NCBI RefSeq assembly: GCF_016612535.1
Contig: NZ_JAENXS010000002.1
Span: forward strand, 1,674,001-1,738,000
Direction of reading: 5' to 3'
DNA: 64,000 nucleotides
Source of the DNA: Bradyrhizobium diazoefficiens
GTDB taxonomy: Bacteria; Pseudomonadota; Alphaproteobacteria; Rhizobiales; Xanthobacteraceae
Below, in pieces: positions 1 to 8,432 of this stretch (position 1 is its first letter; every line of letters starts with the position of its first letter). A model generated the notes under the pieces. It was not told the DNA's origin, made no database searches, and worked only from the letters and a program-made list of their open reading frames with translations. The translations under genes and the position numbers were made by a program.

Positions 1-393
1 GGTGTCGGCGGCCTCGATTGTGAACAGCGGTTGACCTTGCGTCACGCTCTCGCCGGGCTTGGCAAGCAGCTTGGTCACGCGGCCCGCATAGGGCGAGAAC
101 ACCGGCGTCGAGCGATCCTCATCGACCGCGACCTTGCCCTCGGTGACGTACTCGGCGCGGAACGTTTTGGCGTTGACCGGCTCGATCGTTAGCGTCGCCC
201 ATTCGGATGGTGTCGGCGTGAAATTCTGAGCGCTCCTGCGCGACTGGCTGGAGACTTCGGAATGGTTCTTCTGCTTGCCACCCGTAAAGAGAAAGCCGTA
301 GGCGCCAGCCCCGGCAAGCGCCAGTAAAACTACGGATGTGATCACCCGTCGTTTTGTAAGCACCTGCAATCGCTTGGTATTTTCAGCTACCAT
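1..393 (-). CDS. Efflux RND transporter periplasmic adaptor subunit, N-terminal part (runs off the left edge)
   Basis: The reading frame is open from the ATG at 391-393 to the window edge and gives 131 residues without a stop. Residues 15-35 form a signal anchor (basic TKRR followed by a hydrophobic stretch). After a Ser/Gln-rich linker come the start of a membrane-fusion barrel and the first half of a lipoyl/biotinyl-like hairpin domain (YVTEGKVAVDEDR, then SPYAGRVTKLLAKPGESV), typical of CzcB/CusB/HlyD-type adaptors. The role inferred from the family is linking an inner-membrane RND pump to an outer-membrane channel; the substrate cannot be read from this fragment. The CoA-transferase gene lies upstream on the same strand, 145 bases away. 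The class is well supported, the subfamily is not. Confidence 0.85.
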   Translation of the reverse strand, partial: MVAENTKRLQVLTKRRVITSVVLLALAGAGAYGFLFTGGKQKNHSEVSSQSRRSAQNFTPTPSEWATLTIEPVNAKTFRAEYVTEGKVAVDEDRSTPVFSPYAGRVTKLLAKPGESVTQGQPLFTIEAADT

Positions 394-538
394 GGGGCCC
401 GGTCATGTCTGCGACGATCTCGGCAGACGACTGCCTCATCGGTCGCGCTAATAGTGCCGAATTGAGATTTCAAACAACCTAAAAAACGCCAGTCGTCTTT
501 CGGTTTGCGTTAAAATTTTGCGACACGTCAGCTTCACG

Positions 539-1939
539 TCAGCTTCGTGCCGGCCATTGTGACGGATGGCTGCCGAGCGGCATGGCAGGGCGGCGCCATT
601 GCGCCGGCGTCCTCGACAGCACCGCCGAATGGCGCACCGCGTTCAACGTGCCGAAGCCAGATGACACGGTTTCCATGAACGCAGCATGTACGGCCTCGCC
701 CGCAAGATCCGGGGTGCTGAGACCGCCGTCGAGCCGGCCGAGATTCCACAGCCAGCGTCCTGTCTGCGCCAGCGACACGCGCACGTGCCAGCTGCCGCCT
801 TCGCGGGCCTGGCGCGCCTTGGCCATCATCGCACCGAACGCCATCAGATAGCCGGTCGCGTGATCGAGCATCTGCGCCGGTAATTCCTTGGGACCGTCGA
901 TGCCAGCGGCCTTGCCTTCCGCATGGTTGAAGCCGGTCGTGGTCTGCACCAGCGAATCGAAGCCGCGGCGCTCGGCCCATGGGCCGGCATGGCCGTAAGC
1001 GGACAGGGTGACGTAGACGATGCCGGGATTGATGCTGGCTGCTTCCTCCGGCGAGAAGCCGAGGGCGGCGAGCGCGCGTGGACGATAACCTTGCGAGAAG
1101 ATGTCGGCGTCCTTCAACAGTGCGCGCATCTGCGCCCTGCCCGCCTCGCTCTTCAGCTCGATGAAAGTGGTGAGCTTGCCGCGGCCGGTGTCGATGGTGA
1201 GCCAGGGAATGGCGGGCAGCTCGGGCCCTGACACCAGCAGAACATCCGCACCGTGCGCAGCGAGCGTGCGGCCCGCGACGGGACCTGCGATGACGCGGGA
1301 GAGGTCGAGTACGCGGAGACCCGAGAGCGGGCGATCGCCTCTTGGCCACGGCTTCGGCGGTGCGTCGCCGATCTTCTCGATCGAGATCAGCGGCAATTCG
1401 GCGAGCGCACGTGCCTGCGGCAGCGCGGACCATTCGTCGTAGGAGCGCATCAGCGCAACGACGCCACCGGCGGCATAGACCGTGGTTTCAAAATTCTCGC
1501 CCTTCCATTGCATCAACGCGGCCTGCACCTTCTCGCGCTCCGCCTCGCAGCCGAGCACCTTGCAGACGGCGTCGCGGTGATGCCTAAAATTGGTATGGCA
1601 GCGGACGAAGCGGTTGTCGCCGGTGCTGTAGACTCCCGCGATGGCGTCCCAGGCAGGCGGCGGCGGTTTGTCGTCGAGGCGCAGATAACGTTCCGAACGG
1701 CACTCGACGACGGCGTGGCGCATGTCGACGGTCACGTCCTGCGCCTCACCGCTGCGCAGTCTCCAGATCTCGGCAGCGGCGAGGCCTGTGGCGGCGATTG
1801 TCGTTTGCCCGGCGACGGCGACGCGAAACGAAGACGGGATCTGCGGCTCCTCGCCGGTCAGTCGTACACGCGCGAGCGCGGCCGCATCGCCGCCGGCGGA
1901 GGTCCAGATATCGCTGAGAATGTCGACGGGGCTTTGCAT
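539..1939 (-). CDS. CoA transferase family III (CaiB/BaiF type)
   Basis: The product has 466 residues. Family hallmarks are LRVLDLSRVIAGPVAGRTLA, AHGADVL, the segment FSQGYRPRALAALGFSPEEA and the downstream motif LPAQMLDHATGYL. Family III enzymes move CoA between carboxylic acids through an aspartyl-CoA intermediate; the substrate pair is not identifiable here. An upstream in-frame start at 1996 would add 19 residues, but those are encoded by the palindromic repeat at 1965-2013. The ATG at 1939 is preceded by GGGAGAGAAGA and begins MQSPVDIL, so I prefer it. The N-terminal 200 residues also resemble a degenerate CoA-transferase half, as in fused members. No neighbour suggests a pathway. Confidence 0.85.
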   Translation of the reverse strand: MQSPVDILSDIWTSAGGDAAALARVRLTGEEPQIPSSFRVAVAGQTTIAATGLAAAEIWRLRSGEAQDVTVDMRHAVVECRSERYLRLDDKPPPPAWDAIAGVYSTGDNRFVRCHTNFRHHRDAVCKVLGCEAEREKVQAALMQWKGENFETTVYAAGGVVALMRSYDEWSALPQARALAELPLISIEKIGDAPPKPWPRGDRPLSGLRVLDLSRVIAGPVAGRTLAAHGADVLLVSGPELPAIPWLTIDTGRGKLTTFIELKSEAGRAQMRALLKDADIFSQGYRPRALAALGFSPEEAASINPGIVYVTLSAYGHAGPWAERRGFDSLVQTTTGFNHAEGKAAGIDGPKELPAQMLDHATGYLMAFGAMMAKARQAREGGSWHVRVSLAQTGRWLWNLGRLDGGLSTPDLAGEAVHAAFMETVSSGFGTLNAVRHSAVLSRTPAQWRRPAMPLGSHPSQWPARS

Positions 1940-1964
1940 GGCCTCTTCTCTCCCTTGTCGTTTG

Positions 1965-2013
1965 GAGCATGATCTTTTCGGAAAACCGCTGCGCACTTTT
2001 CCGGATCATGCTC
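1965..2013. repeat. Intergenic palindromic repeat
   Basis: The arms GAGCATGATC and GATCATGCTC face each other around a core with CGGAAAA and TTTTCCGG. The element lies directly upstream of the CoA-transferase gene, in its presumed 5' leader. It resembles the short palindromes seen between genes in Bradyrhizobium and Rhodopseudomonas genomes. Confidence 0.8.
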
Positions 2014-2052
2014 TAGTTTTGCGACCCTCCCATTAGCACGGAAAGGACCGTA

Positions 2053-2340
2053 ATGGCCGCCATCGATCCCCTCACCGCAGGCGCCGTGTTCATCGCAACG
2101 GCGGCCACCGACGCAGTCTATGTGATGTTCACGTCCGCCGTCATCGCGCGCAAACGCGTGCCGGCGGCGAACTGGAGCGCAGTCTGGTATCTGCTCTCCT
2201 CCTACGCCGTGATCAGCTACACCGAAAACGCCTTCTATGTCGCTTTCGCGGCGATGGGCTCCTGGGTCGGCGCCTACGCGTCGTTGACTTTTTTACACCG
2301 GCCGCCCGGCGGCCCGCCGGTCGGAGCTGCGCCGGAGTGA
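2053..2340 (+). CDS. Small hydrophobic membrane protein of unknown function
   Basis: The product has 95 residues and is preceded by GAAAGGACC. It has about three hydrophobic segments (residues 7-30, 41-56 and 60-80) and a short Pro/Gly-rich tail. It contains the sequence ISYTENAFYV between segments. I do not recognise a named domain; similar short proteins are annotated as hypothetical in this group. It stands alone between the CoA-transferase gene and the end of dnaE2. Confidence 0.7.
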   Translation: MAAIDPLTAGAVFIATAATDAVYVMFTSAVIARKRVPAANWSAVWYLLSSYAVISYTENAFYVAFAAMGSWVGAYASLTFLHRPPGGPPVGAAPE

Positions 2341-2376
2341 GGCTGTAAAGCGTGTGAGTGCCGGGTTGCCAATCCC

Positions 2377-2423
2377 CGTCATCCTTCGAGGCCTCCGCTA
2401 CGCTCCGGCACCTCAGGGTGACG
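2377..2423. repeat. Short inverted repeat of the CATCCTTCGAG/CCTCAGGGTG type
   Basis: The arms CGTCATCCTTCGAGG and CCTCAGGGTGACG pair imperfectly around CTCCGCTACGCTCCGGCA. It is an interspersed repeat in the gap between the small membrane protein and the end of dnaE2. A related half copy is visible near 50940-50980. Confidence 0.7.
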
Positions 2424-2450
2424 GTGAGACAATTATCGGCCGAGGCTGCC

Positions 2451-5400
2451 TCAATGAAAATCCCGCGACGGCGGCAGGATGCGCACGTTGCGGGGGTGGC
2501 GGATTTTTTGCGCCGGCATATCTGCGTGGTCGCGACGGTCGTCGTTGAGCGGCTCGATCAGGTCGGCGCCTGCCGGCACCGGATGCTTGCGGCCTAGCGC
2601 ATCGTTGGCAAGGCCGACCAGATCATGCGAGCGGTCGATCATGCGCTGCGCGATCAGATGCGTCACCTTCTCGGGGCTGCTCTGGATATAGCCCTGTACC
2701 TCGATGAGGCGCGCGCCCATCACCTCTTTTCGGTACTGCTCCATGATCTTGGGCCACACCACGACATTGGCGATGCCGGTTTCGTCTTCCAGCGTCATGA
2801 ACACGACGCCGCTGGCGCTGCCCGGCCGCTGCCGCACCAGCACCACGCCGGCGCAGCGAACGCGGCGCCGCTCGTTCTCATGGCTGATCTCCTTGCAGGT
2901 AACGATCCGCTCGCGCGAAAACATCTCGCGCAAAAATTCCATCGGATGGCCTTTGAGTGAAAGCCGGATGGTCTGGTAGTCGGCGACGACCTGTTCGGGG
3001 CGCGGCATCGCTGGCAACGGCTTGGCCTGCTCGTCCGGCTGCTCACGCGCGGTGGCCGCTTCGAACAGCGGCAGCGCCACATCGTCGGGCAACCGCCGCA
3101 CCTGCCACAGCGCCTCGCGGCGATCGAGCCCAAGCGAGCGGAACGTATCGGCGTCCGCCAGCAAAATCAATGCGCGCTTGGGCAGCCCGGTGTCGCGGGC
3201 AAAATCTTCGAGCGAGGAGAAGGAGCGGCGGTTGCGAGCCTTAATGATGCGGTCGGCCCAGTCTTCCGGGCTGACGTATTCTTCACCTCGCCGCTCTGCC
3301 TGCTTCTTCTTAAGTTTCTCCTCATCAGGATCGAGCCAGTGAAAGCCGTCAATCTGGCGAAAACCCAGACGCACGGCGCAATAGTCTCCGTCCGGTTCTT
3401 CTAGCGTGCTCTGCGCGAAGCTATGGGAAACATCGATCGCACGAATCTTGACCCTATTCTTGATCGCATCACCGACGATCTGCGCTGGCGCGTAAAAGCC
3501 CATTGGCTGCGAGTTTAGCAGGCCGCAGCAGAATGCGTCGGGGTGATGATGCTTTAGCCATGATGAGACATAGACGAGCTGCGCGAAACTGGCTGCATGG
3601 CTTTCGGGGAAACCGTAAGAGCCGAAACCCTTGATTTGCTCAAAGCAATTCTTGGCGAACTGAGGGTCGTAACCCCGACGGATCATGTTGCCGATCATTT
3701 TTTCTTCGAAATTGCCGATAGTCCCGACATTTCGGAAGGTTGCCATGGCACGCCGCAATCCGTTGGCCTCTTCCGAGGTAAACTCTGCGGCTACGATCGC
3801 AATCCGCATGGCCTGCTCCTGAAACAAGGGCACGCCGAGGGTCTTGTGCAAGACCTCACGAAGTTCATTCTTGTTGCCACCCTTTGGATAAGGATACTCG
3901 ATATCCTCCGGCTTCATTTTCCGTCGCCGCAAGTACGGATGCACCATGTCGCCCTGGATCGGACCGGGCCGCACGATCGCAACTTCGATGACGAGATCGT
4001 AAAAAGTCCGTGGCTTCAGGCGCGGCAGCATATTCATCTGGGCGCGGCTCTCGACCTGGAAAACGCCGAGCGATTCCCCCCGCTGAAGCATTTGATAAAC
4101 TTCGTCTTCATCCTCCGACTTGATGTCCGCAAGCTCGTATCGCTCGCCCTTGTGCTGGTCTATCAGATCAAAACACTTGCGGATGCAGGTCAGCATGCCC
4201 AGCGCGAGCACGTCGACCTTCATCATGTTGAGCGCATCGACGTCGTCCTTGTCCCATTCGATGAAGGTGCGGTCCTCCATCGCAGCGTTGCCGATCGGCA
4301 CATAGGTGTCGAGCCGGTCCTGCGTCAGCACATAACCACCGACATGCTGAGAGAGATGGCGCGGGAATTCGATCAGCTCGGTCGCAAGCTCGACCGCGAG
4401 GTTGATCATGGGGTTGTTGGGATCGAGCCCGGCCTGCCTGACCTGCATGTCGTTGAGGCCCTTGCCCCAGCTTCCCCAGACGGTATCGGCGAGCGCAGCG
4501 GTGACGTCCTCGGTCAGCCCGAGTGCCTTGCCGACATCGCGGATGGCGCTGCGCGGACGATAATGGATGACGGTGGCGATGATCGCGGCGCGGTGGCGGC
4601 CATAGCGGCGATAGACATATTGCATCACCTCCTCGCGCCGCGAATGCTCGAAATCGACGTCGATGTCCGGTGGCTCCAGCCGCTCCTTGGAGATGAAGCG
4701 CTCGAACAGCAGATCGACCTTGGTCGGGTCGACCGAGGTGATGCCAAGCACGTAGCAGACAGCCGAATTCGCCGCCGAGCCGCGACCCTGGCACAGAATG
4801 TTCTGGCTGCGCGCGTAATGCACGATGTCGTGCACGGTGAGGAAGTAATGCGCGTATTTCAACTCGGCGATCAGCGCGAGCTCCTTATGCAGGGTCGCGC
4901 GCAGCTTGTCGTCGATATTGCCGCCGAAATATGTGTCGACACCCGCCCAGGTCAGATCCTCCAGATGCCCTTGCGCGGTCTTGCCCGGCGGCACCGGCTC
5001 GTCCGGATATTGGTATTTAAGCTGGTCGAGAGAGAAGTCGATCTTGTCCGCGAAGCGCATGGTCTCCGCGATCGCGTCGGGGAAATCGCGGAACAGCCGC
5101 GACATCTCTCTGGGAGTCTTCAGAAAGCGCTCGGCATTGGCTTCCAGCTTCCGTCCGACTGCCTCGATCGTGGTCTTTTCCCGGATGCAGGTGAGCACGT
5201 CCTGCAAGGGGCGGCGGCCGGGATCATGATAGAGCACCTCGTTGGTCGCGAGCAGTGGCACCTTTGCTGTTGCCGCGAGATCGTCGAGTTGCGCCAGGCG
5301 GCGCCGGTCGTCGCCGCGATAGATCAGGCTCGCCGCCAGCCATACGCCCTCGGCGCGACTTGCTTTCAGCTTTGCAAGAATATCCAGCGCCTGCTCGGGT

Positions 5401-5825
5401 TCGAAGCGATGCGGCAACGTCAGGATCAGGAGCTGGCCTTGCGAAAACTCCAGGAGATCGGCGAAGGTGAGACGGCACTCGCCCTTCTCGATCCGCGTGA
5501 TGTCGTCGCCGCGTTTGCCCCGGGTCAGAAGTTGGCACAGCCGGCCATAGGCGGCGCGGTCGCGTGGATAGACAAAAACATCGGGCGTACCGTCGATGAA
5601 GACGATGCGCGCGCCTATCAGCAATTTTGGCTTGTGCAGCACCTTGTCATTTTCGAGCTCCTTATAGGCGCGTACCACGCCGGCCAGCGTGTTGTGATCG
5701 GCGATGCCGATCACGGGAATGCCGAGCTTGCTCGCCTGATGCACATAGGCGCGTGGATCCGAGCCGCCGCGTAAAAAGGAGAAGTTGGTGGTAATGCCGA
5801 TCTCGGCATAAGCTGATATCTTCAT
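2451..5825 (-). CDS. dnaE2: Error-prone DNA polymerase III alpha subunit DnaE2 (ImuC)
   Basis: The product has 1124 residues, the usual DnaE2 length. An N-terminal PHP domain (residues 1-200, starting MKISAYAEIG with FSFLRGGSDP) is followed by the C-family polymerase core with PDIDVDFEH and GRGSAANSAVCYVLGIT. A helix-hairpin-helix region and an OB fold close the protein, and the C terminus ends with RILPPSRDFH, as in other DnaE2 proteins. DnaE2 performs translesion synthesis with ImuA and ImuB during the SOS response. The ATG at 5825 shares ATGA with the imuB stop, so the two are translationally coupled; a longer in-frame start at 5885 lies within imuB and is rejected. Transcription comes from the imuA promoter. 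Confidence 0.96.
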   Translation of the reverse strand: MKISAYAEIGITTNFSFLRGGSDPRAYVHQASKLGIPVIGIADHNTLAGVVRAYKELENDKVLHKPKLLIGARIVFIDGTPDVFVYPRDRAAYGRLCQLLTRGKRGDDITRIEKGECRLTFADLLEFSQGQLLILTLPHRFEPEQALDILAKLKASRAEGVWLAASLIYRGDDRRRLAQLDDLAATAKVPLLATNEVLYHDPGRRPLQDVLTCIREKTTIEAVGRKLEANAERFLKTPREMSRLFRDFPDAIAETMRFADKIDFSLDQLKYQYPDEPVPPGKTAQGHLEDLTWAGVDTYFGGNIDDKLRATLHKELALIAELKYAHYFLTVHDIVHYARSQNILCQGRGSAANSAVCYVLGITSVDPTKVDLLFERFISKERLEPPDIDVDFEHSRREEVMQYVYRRYGRHRAAIIATVIHYRPRSAIRDVGKALGLTEDVTAALADTVWGSWGKGLNDMQVRQAGLDPNNPMINLAVELATELIEFPRHLSQHVGGYVLTQDRLDTYVPIGNAAMEDRTFIEWDKDDVDALNMMKVDVLALGMLTCIRKCFDLIDQHKGERYELADIKSEDEDEVYQMLQRGESLGVFQVESRAQMNMLPRLKPRTFYDLVIEVAIVRPGPIQGDMVHPYLRRRKMKPEDIEYPYPKGGNKNELREVLHKTLGVPLFQEQAMRIAIVAAEFTSEEANGLRRAMATFRNVGTIGNFEEKMIGNMIRRGYDPQFAKNCFEQIKGFGSYGFPESHAASFAQLVYVSSWLKHHHPDAFCCGLLNSQPMGFYAPAQIVGDAIKNRVKIRAIDVSHSFAQSTLEEPDGDYCAVRLGFRQIDGFHWLDPDEEKLKKKQAERRGEEYVSPEDWADRIIKARNRRSFSSLEDFARDTGLPKRALILLADADTFRSLGLDRREALWQVRRLPDDVALPLFEAATAREQPDEQAKPLPAMPRPEQVVADYQTIRLSLKGHPMEFLREMFSRERIVTCKEISHENERRRVRCAGVVLVRQRPGSASGVVFMTLEDETGIANVVVWPKIMEQYRKEVMGARLIEVQGYIQSSPEKVTHLIAQRMIDRSHDLVGLANDALGRKHPVPAGADLIEPLNDDRRDHADMPAQKIRHPRNVRILPPSRDFH

Positions 5826-7474
5826 GCGAAGAGACCGTGCACATACCAGCGGGGAGGAACGGGCTTGCCGTCGTCGTCGAAGCACTCTCCCTCATAAAGA
5901 CCGTCGCGAAAGATCCAGAAGCGCAGGCCCTCGGCATCCTCGATGCGGAAATAATCCCGCGTCAGCTGCTTGCCGTCCTGCCGCCACCATTCCATCGCGA
6001 TGCGCTCGGGCCCCTCCACCCGCACCACCGCATGCAGCGCGCGCCGCCAGGTGAATTGATGCGGCGGGCCGTCCGGCACGGTCGCGAACGGCACTGTGAC
6101 CGGCTCCGGGTTATCGAACAGCCGCAGGGGACGCAGCGGCGGCTCGCTCTCCGCGCGCACCGGCCATTCGGCCTGCATGGCCGCAGCAAGATGATGCTGG
6201 GCGGGCGCGGCCAGCACCGCACATTCTGGGATATGCGTGTCCTGCGGCAGATGCACGACGACGCGTTTTCCGCCGATACGCGCGGCGATACGGTCGATCA
6301 GCGCGGCGAGCTCGTCATTGTCGTGGACATGAGCGTCGAGATCGCGCTGCTCCTGCACCACGATCTCGGTGCGGCTCGCCGACAGCCGCACCATGTCGAA
6401 GCCGAAGCCGGGATCGAGGGGATCGGCGAGCGCATCGAGGCGCTCACGGAACAGCCGGTCGATCACCGCACTTCGCGTCACCGGCCGTCCGGTCTCGACC
6501 ATGATCGCGCGCACCACGCCATCGGTGCGGAAGAACGCGGCCTCCAACCGGCGTGCACCTTTGCCCAGCTTCTCCATCGACGCGATCAGCGTGTCGGCCA
6601 GCCGCGACAACGTCATCGCGATCATGGTGTCGGTCGCGATCGGCTCGGCGAAACGTTTTTCCACGATGTAGTCGGGCAGCGGCTTGCGAGGACTGATCGG
6701 CGCATCGCCATGCCCGAGCGCATGGGCGAGCAGGGTCGAGAACCGCGCGCCGAACCGTGCCGTGATTTCGCTCGGCGCACGCGAAGCGACATCGCCGATG
6801 GTCTTCAGCCCGGCGCGGCGCAGGCCGGTGGTGATGGTCTCGTCCGCACCGAGCGCGGATACCGGAAGCCGGTCGATCGCCGCCGCTTCCCCGCCATCGG
6901 CAACGATGGTGCCTGTGGCCTGCCGTGTCAGCGTGCGCGCACAGACTGAGGTGCCGGCAATGGCCGCGCTGACGGCAAAGCCTTGCTGGGCAAGCGCACG
7001 CACCAGCGCCTGCAACAGCGCAGCCTCACCGCCGAACAGATGCGCGCAGCCGGTGATGTCCAGAAACAGCCCGTGCGGCGGATCGAGTGCCACCAGGGGC
7101 GTGAAGCGGTCACACCAATCGGCGATGTCGCCGAGCGTCTTCGCATCGGCCACGACATCGGCGTCGAACACCTTCAAGTCCGGGCACATCGCCCGCGCAT
7201 TCGCCAGCGGCTGGCCGATGTGCAGTCCGAGGCGCTCGGCGGCTTCATCCAGCGCATGGATCACCAGCGCATTGTTGCCCTTGATGACGACAATGTTGGG
7301 ATCGTCTTTTTGTTTTGACGCGTTTTCTTCACGCGAACCGGTACCCACTTCGCTTGAAAACGCTATGCCTTTACCCAGCCCGGCGCTGCTGAAAAAGCGC
7401 TGGATCCGGTCGATGGGCAGGCGCGGCAGCCACAGGCTGAGGATGCGCCGACGGTTCAGTGAACTGGCACTCAT
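5822..7474 (-). CDS. imuB: ImuB, Y-family polymerase-like mutasome protein (carries an in-frame repeat-encoded insertion)
   Basis: The product has 550 residues. It begins MSASSLNRRRILSLWLPRLP and continues through a Y-family fold with LDITGCAHLFGGE and a C-terminal region of the ImuB type. ImuB proteins are catalytically inactive polymerase homologues that link DnaE2 and ImuA to the sliding clamp. Residues 37-56 (AFSSEVGTGSREENASKQ) are encoded by the repeat at 7320-7363 and its flank. They sit between the first beta strand (LSLWLPRLPIDRIQR) and the NIVVIKGNN strand, where other ImuB proteins have a short link. The start at 7474 leaves a 104-base overlap with the end of imuA; the open frame to 7561 has no ImuB-like sequence. 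Confidence 0.93.
   Translation of the reverse strand: MSASSLNRRRILSLWLPRLPIDRIQRFFSSAGLGKGIAFSSEVGTGSREENASKQKDDPNIVVIKGNNALVIHALDEAAERLGLHIGQPLANARAMCPDLKVFDADVVADAKTLGDIADWCDRFTPLVALDPPHGLFLDITGCAHLFGGEAALLQALVRALAQQGFAVSAAIAGTSVCARTLTRQATGTIVADGGEAAAIDRLPVSALGADETITTGLRRAGLKTIGDVASRAPSEITARFGARFSTLLAHALGHGDAPISPRKPLPDYIVEKRFAEPIATDTMIAMTLSRLADTLIASMEKLGKGARRLEAAFFRTDGVVRAIMVETGRPVTRSAVIDRLFRERLDALADPLDPGFGFDMVRLSASRTEIVVQEQRDLDAHVHDNDELAALIDRIAARIGGKRVVVHLPQDTHIPECAVLAAPAQHHLAAAMQAEWPVRAESEPPLRPLRLFDNPEPVTVPFATVPDGPPHQFTWRRALHAVVRVEGPERIAMEWWRQDGKQLTRDYFRIEDAEGLRFWIFRDGLYEGECFDDDGKPVPPRWYVHGLFA
7320..7363. repeat. 44-bp palindromic repeat inside imuB
   Basis: The terminal arms GCGTTTTC and GAAAACGC enclose TTCACGCGAACCGG and CCACTTCGCT. 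It matches the intergenic copy at 12999-13042 with only about three differences, and the shared sequence also extends about ten bases outward (TTGTTTTGAC). Here it is read in frame as part of ImuB. Confidence 0.85.
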
Positions 7475-8198
7475 CACATTTCCATTCCATGATCCACCGG
7501 CCGCACGGGCCATGACGATTGCGCAGGAGTTCGACATCGAAGCGCGGCGCGCCCCAGGCACTCCACATCGCTCCCGGCGGCGAATGCGCCGCGCGCAGCA
7601 TCCATCGTGTCTCCGCAGTCGAGGGCAGCGGTTGCGCCGCCATCCGCAGCAGCAGGCCGGTGACGCCGGAGCCTTGCGCGGCCAGCATCAGCTTGCGGCT
7701 CGCCACGAGATCGAACTGCCTGGTCTCGCCCCAGAGTTCGAGCACGACGGCGCCGAGCGCATCGCAGGCGAGCGCATCGGCCGAGGTGCGCAGCGCACTC
7801 TCCACGTCGGCGGCACGCACCATCACCACGCGGCGCGGATCGAGGCCGAGCTCGGCGAGCCCGCTCATCGACAGCGCGCCGGTTTCAATTTCCGAAAAAT
7901 CCTGTCGCACCCACAGCAGCGGCCGCTGCGCCGTGACGCGGCCCGCAAGCCCCATGACAAAGCCCGTCGCTGCCGCGCCCTGACGCCCCTCGCAAAACAC
8001 CTCGTGGATCGCCGCGCGCGCGAGCCCGCCCTTCAATGCGCGGTCGACCTCGCTGTGGCCGAGCACGACACGATCGCGATGATGCACGACCTCCGCGGCT
8101 TCGATGCGCTCGATCTGGCCGCGCAAGGTCGCAAGCGCGCTGATGCGTGCGGTGGCGCATGTTCCGCCAAAGTGTGAGCGGTTTGGCGACAAGATCAT
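7371..8198 (-). CDS. imuA: ImuA, SOS mutasome accessory protein
   Basis: The product has about 275 residues from the ATG at 8198, which follows AAGAGGG. It is a RecA/SulA-like protein of the alphaproteobacterial ImuA class: TLRGQIERIEA near the N terminus, then LGHSEVDRALKGGLARAAIHE and FVMGLAGRV in the position of the RecA nucleotide fold, and the tail MEWKCDECQFTEPSAH. ImuA works with ImuB and DnaE2 in damage-induced mutagenesis. The open frame extends to 8330, but that stretch contains the palindrome 8216-8265 and nearly reaches the LexA box, so it is leader, not protein. Its 3' end overlaps imuB by 104 bases. Confidence 0.9.
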   Translation of the reverse strand: MILSPNRSHFGGTCATARISALATLRGQIERIEAAEVVHHRDRVVLGHSEVDRALKGGLARAAIHEVFCEGRQGAAATGFVMGLAGRVTAQRPLLWVRQDFSEIETGALSMSGLAELGLDPRRVVMVRAADVESALRTSADALACDALGAVVLELWGETRQFDLVASRKLMLAAQGSGVTGLLLRMAAQPLPSTAETRWMLRAAHSPPGAMWSAWGAPRFDVELLRNRHGPCGRWIMEWKCDECQFTEPSAHPQPVAAAPAHRPDPALFQQRRAG

Positions 8199-8215
8199 GC
8201 GCCCTCTTAAAAAGA

Positions 8216-8265
8216 AGAGCGCGATCGGACGCAAAACCGGCGACCACTTTTGCTGATCGCGCTCT
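8216..8265. repeat. Palindromic repeat in the imuA leader
   Basis: The perfect arms AGAGCGCGATC and GATCGCGCTCT flank a core with AAAACCGG and CCACTTTTGC. It lies between the LexA box and the imuA start, so it would be transcribed as a hairpin in the 5' leader of the imuA-imuB-dnaE2 message. Confidence 0.85.
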
Positions 8266-8332
8266 GCATGCTCGCCGCTCCTTTGAGATGGGTGCCGTGG
8301 CTCAAAAATAAGAACCAGCGGCTGGCTCATTT

Positions 8333-8347
8333 GTTCATGATATGTTC
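8333..8347. promoter_or_regulatory. LexA box (SOS operator) between imuA and udgX
   Basis: The sequence GTTC-ATGATAT-GTTC matches exactly the direct-repeat LexA box GTTC-N7-GTTC of alphaproteobacteria. It lies 135 bases upstream of imuA and 86 bases upstream of the UdgX gene, so one LexA site could repress both directions. Confidence 0.85.
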
Positions 8348-8432
8348 TAATATAAAGCTAACGGCGGCCTTGGAGTCAATCGAATTGGCGCTCTTTCCGA
8401 TTCATGAGCGGAATCAAGAGGATTCAAGTACC

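Noticed and set aside
3597..5774. 725-residue open frame on the + strand
   Set aside because: It lies opposite dnaE2 throughout and has no recognisable domain; high-GC antisense frames are commonly open.
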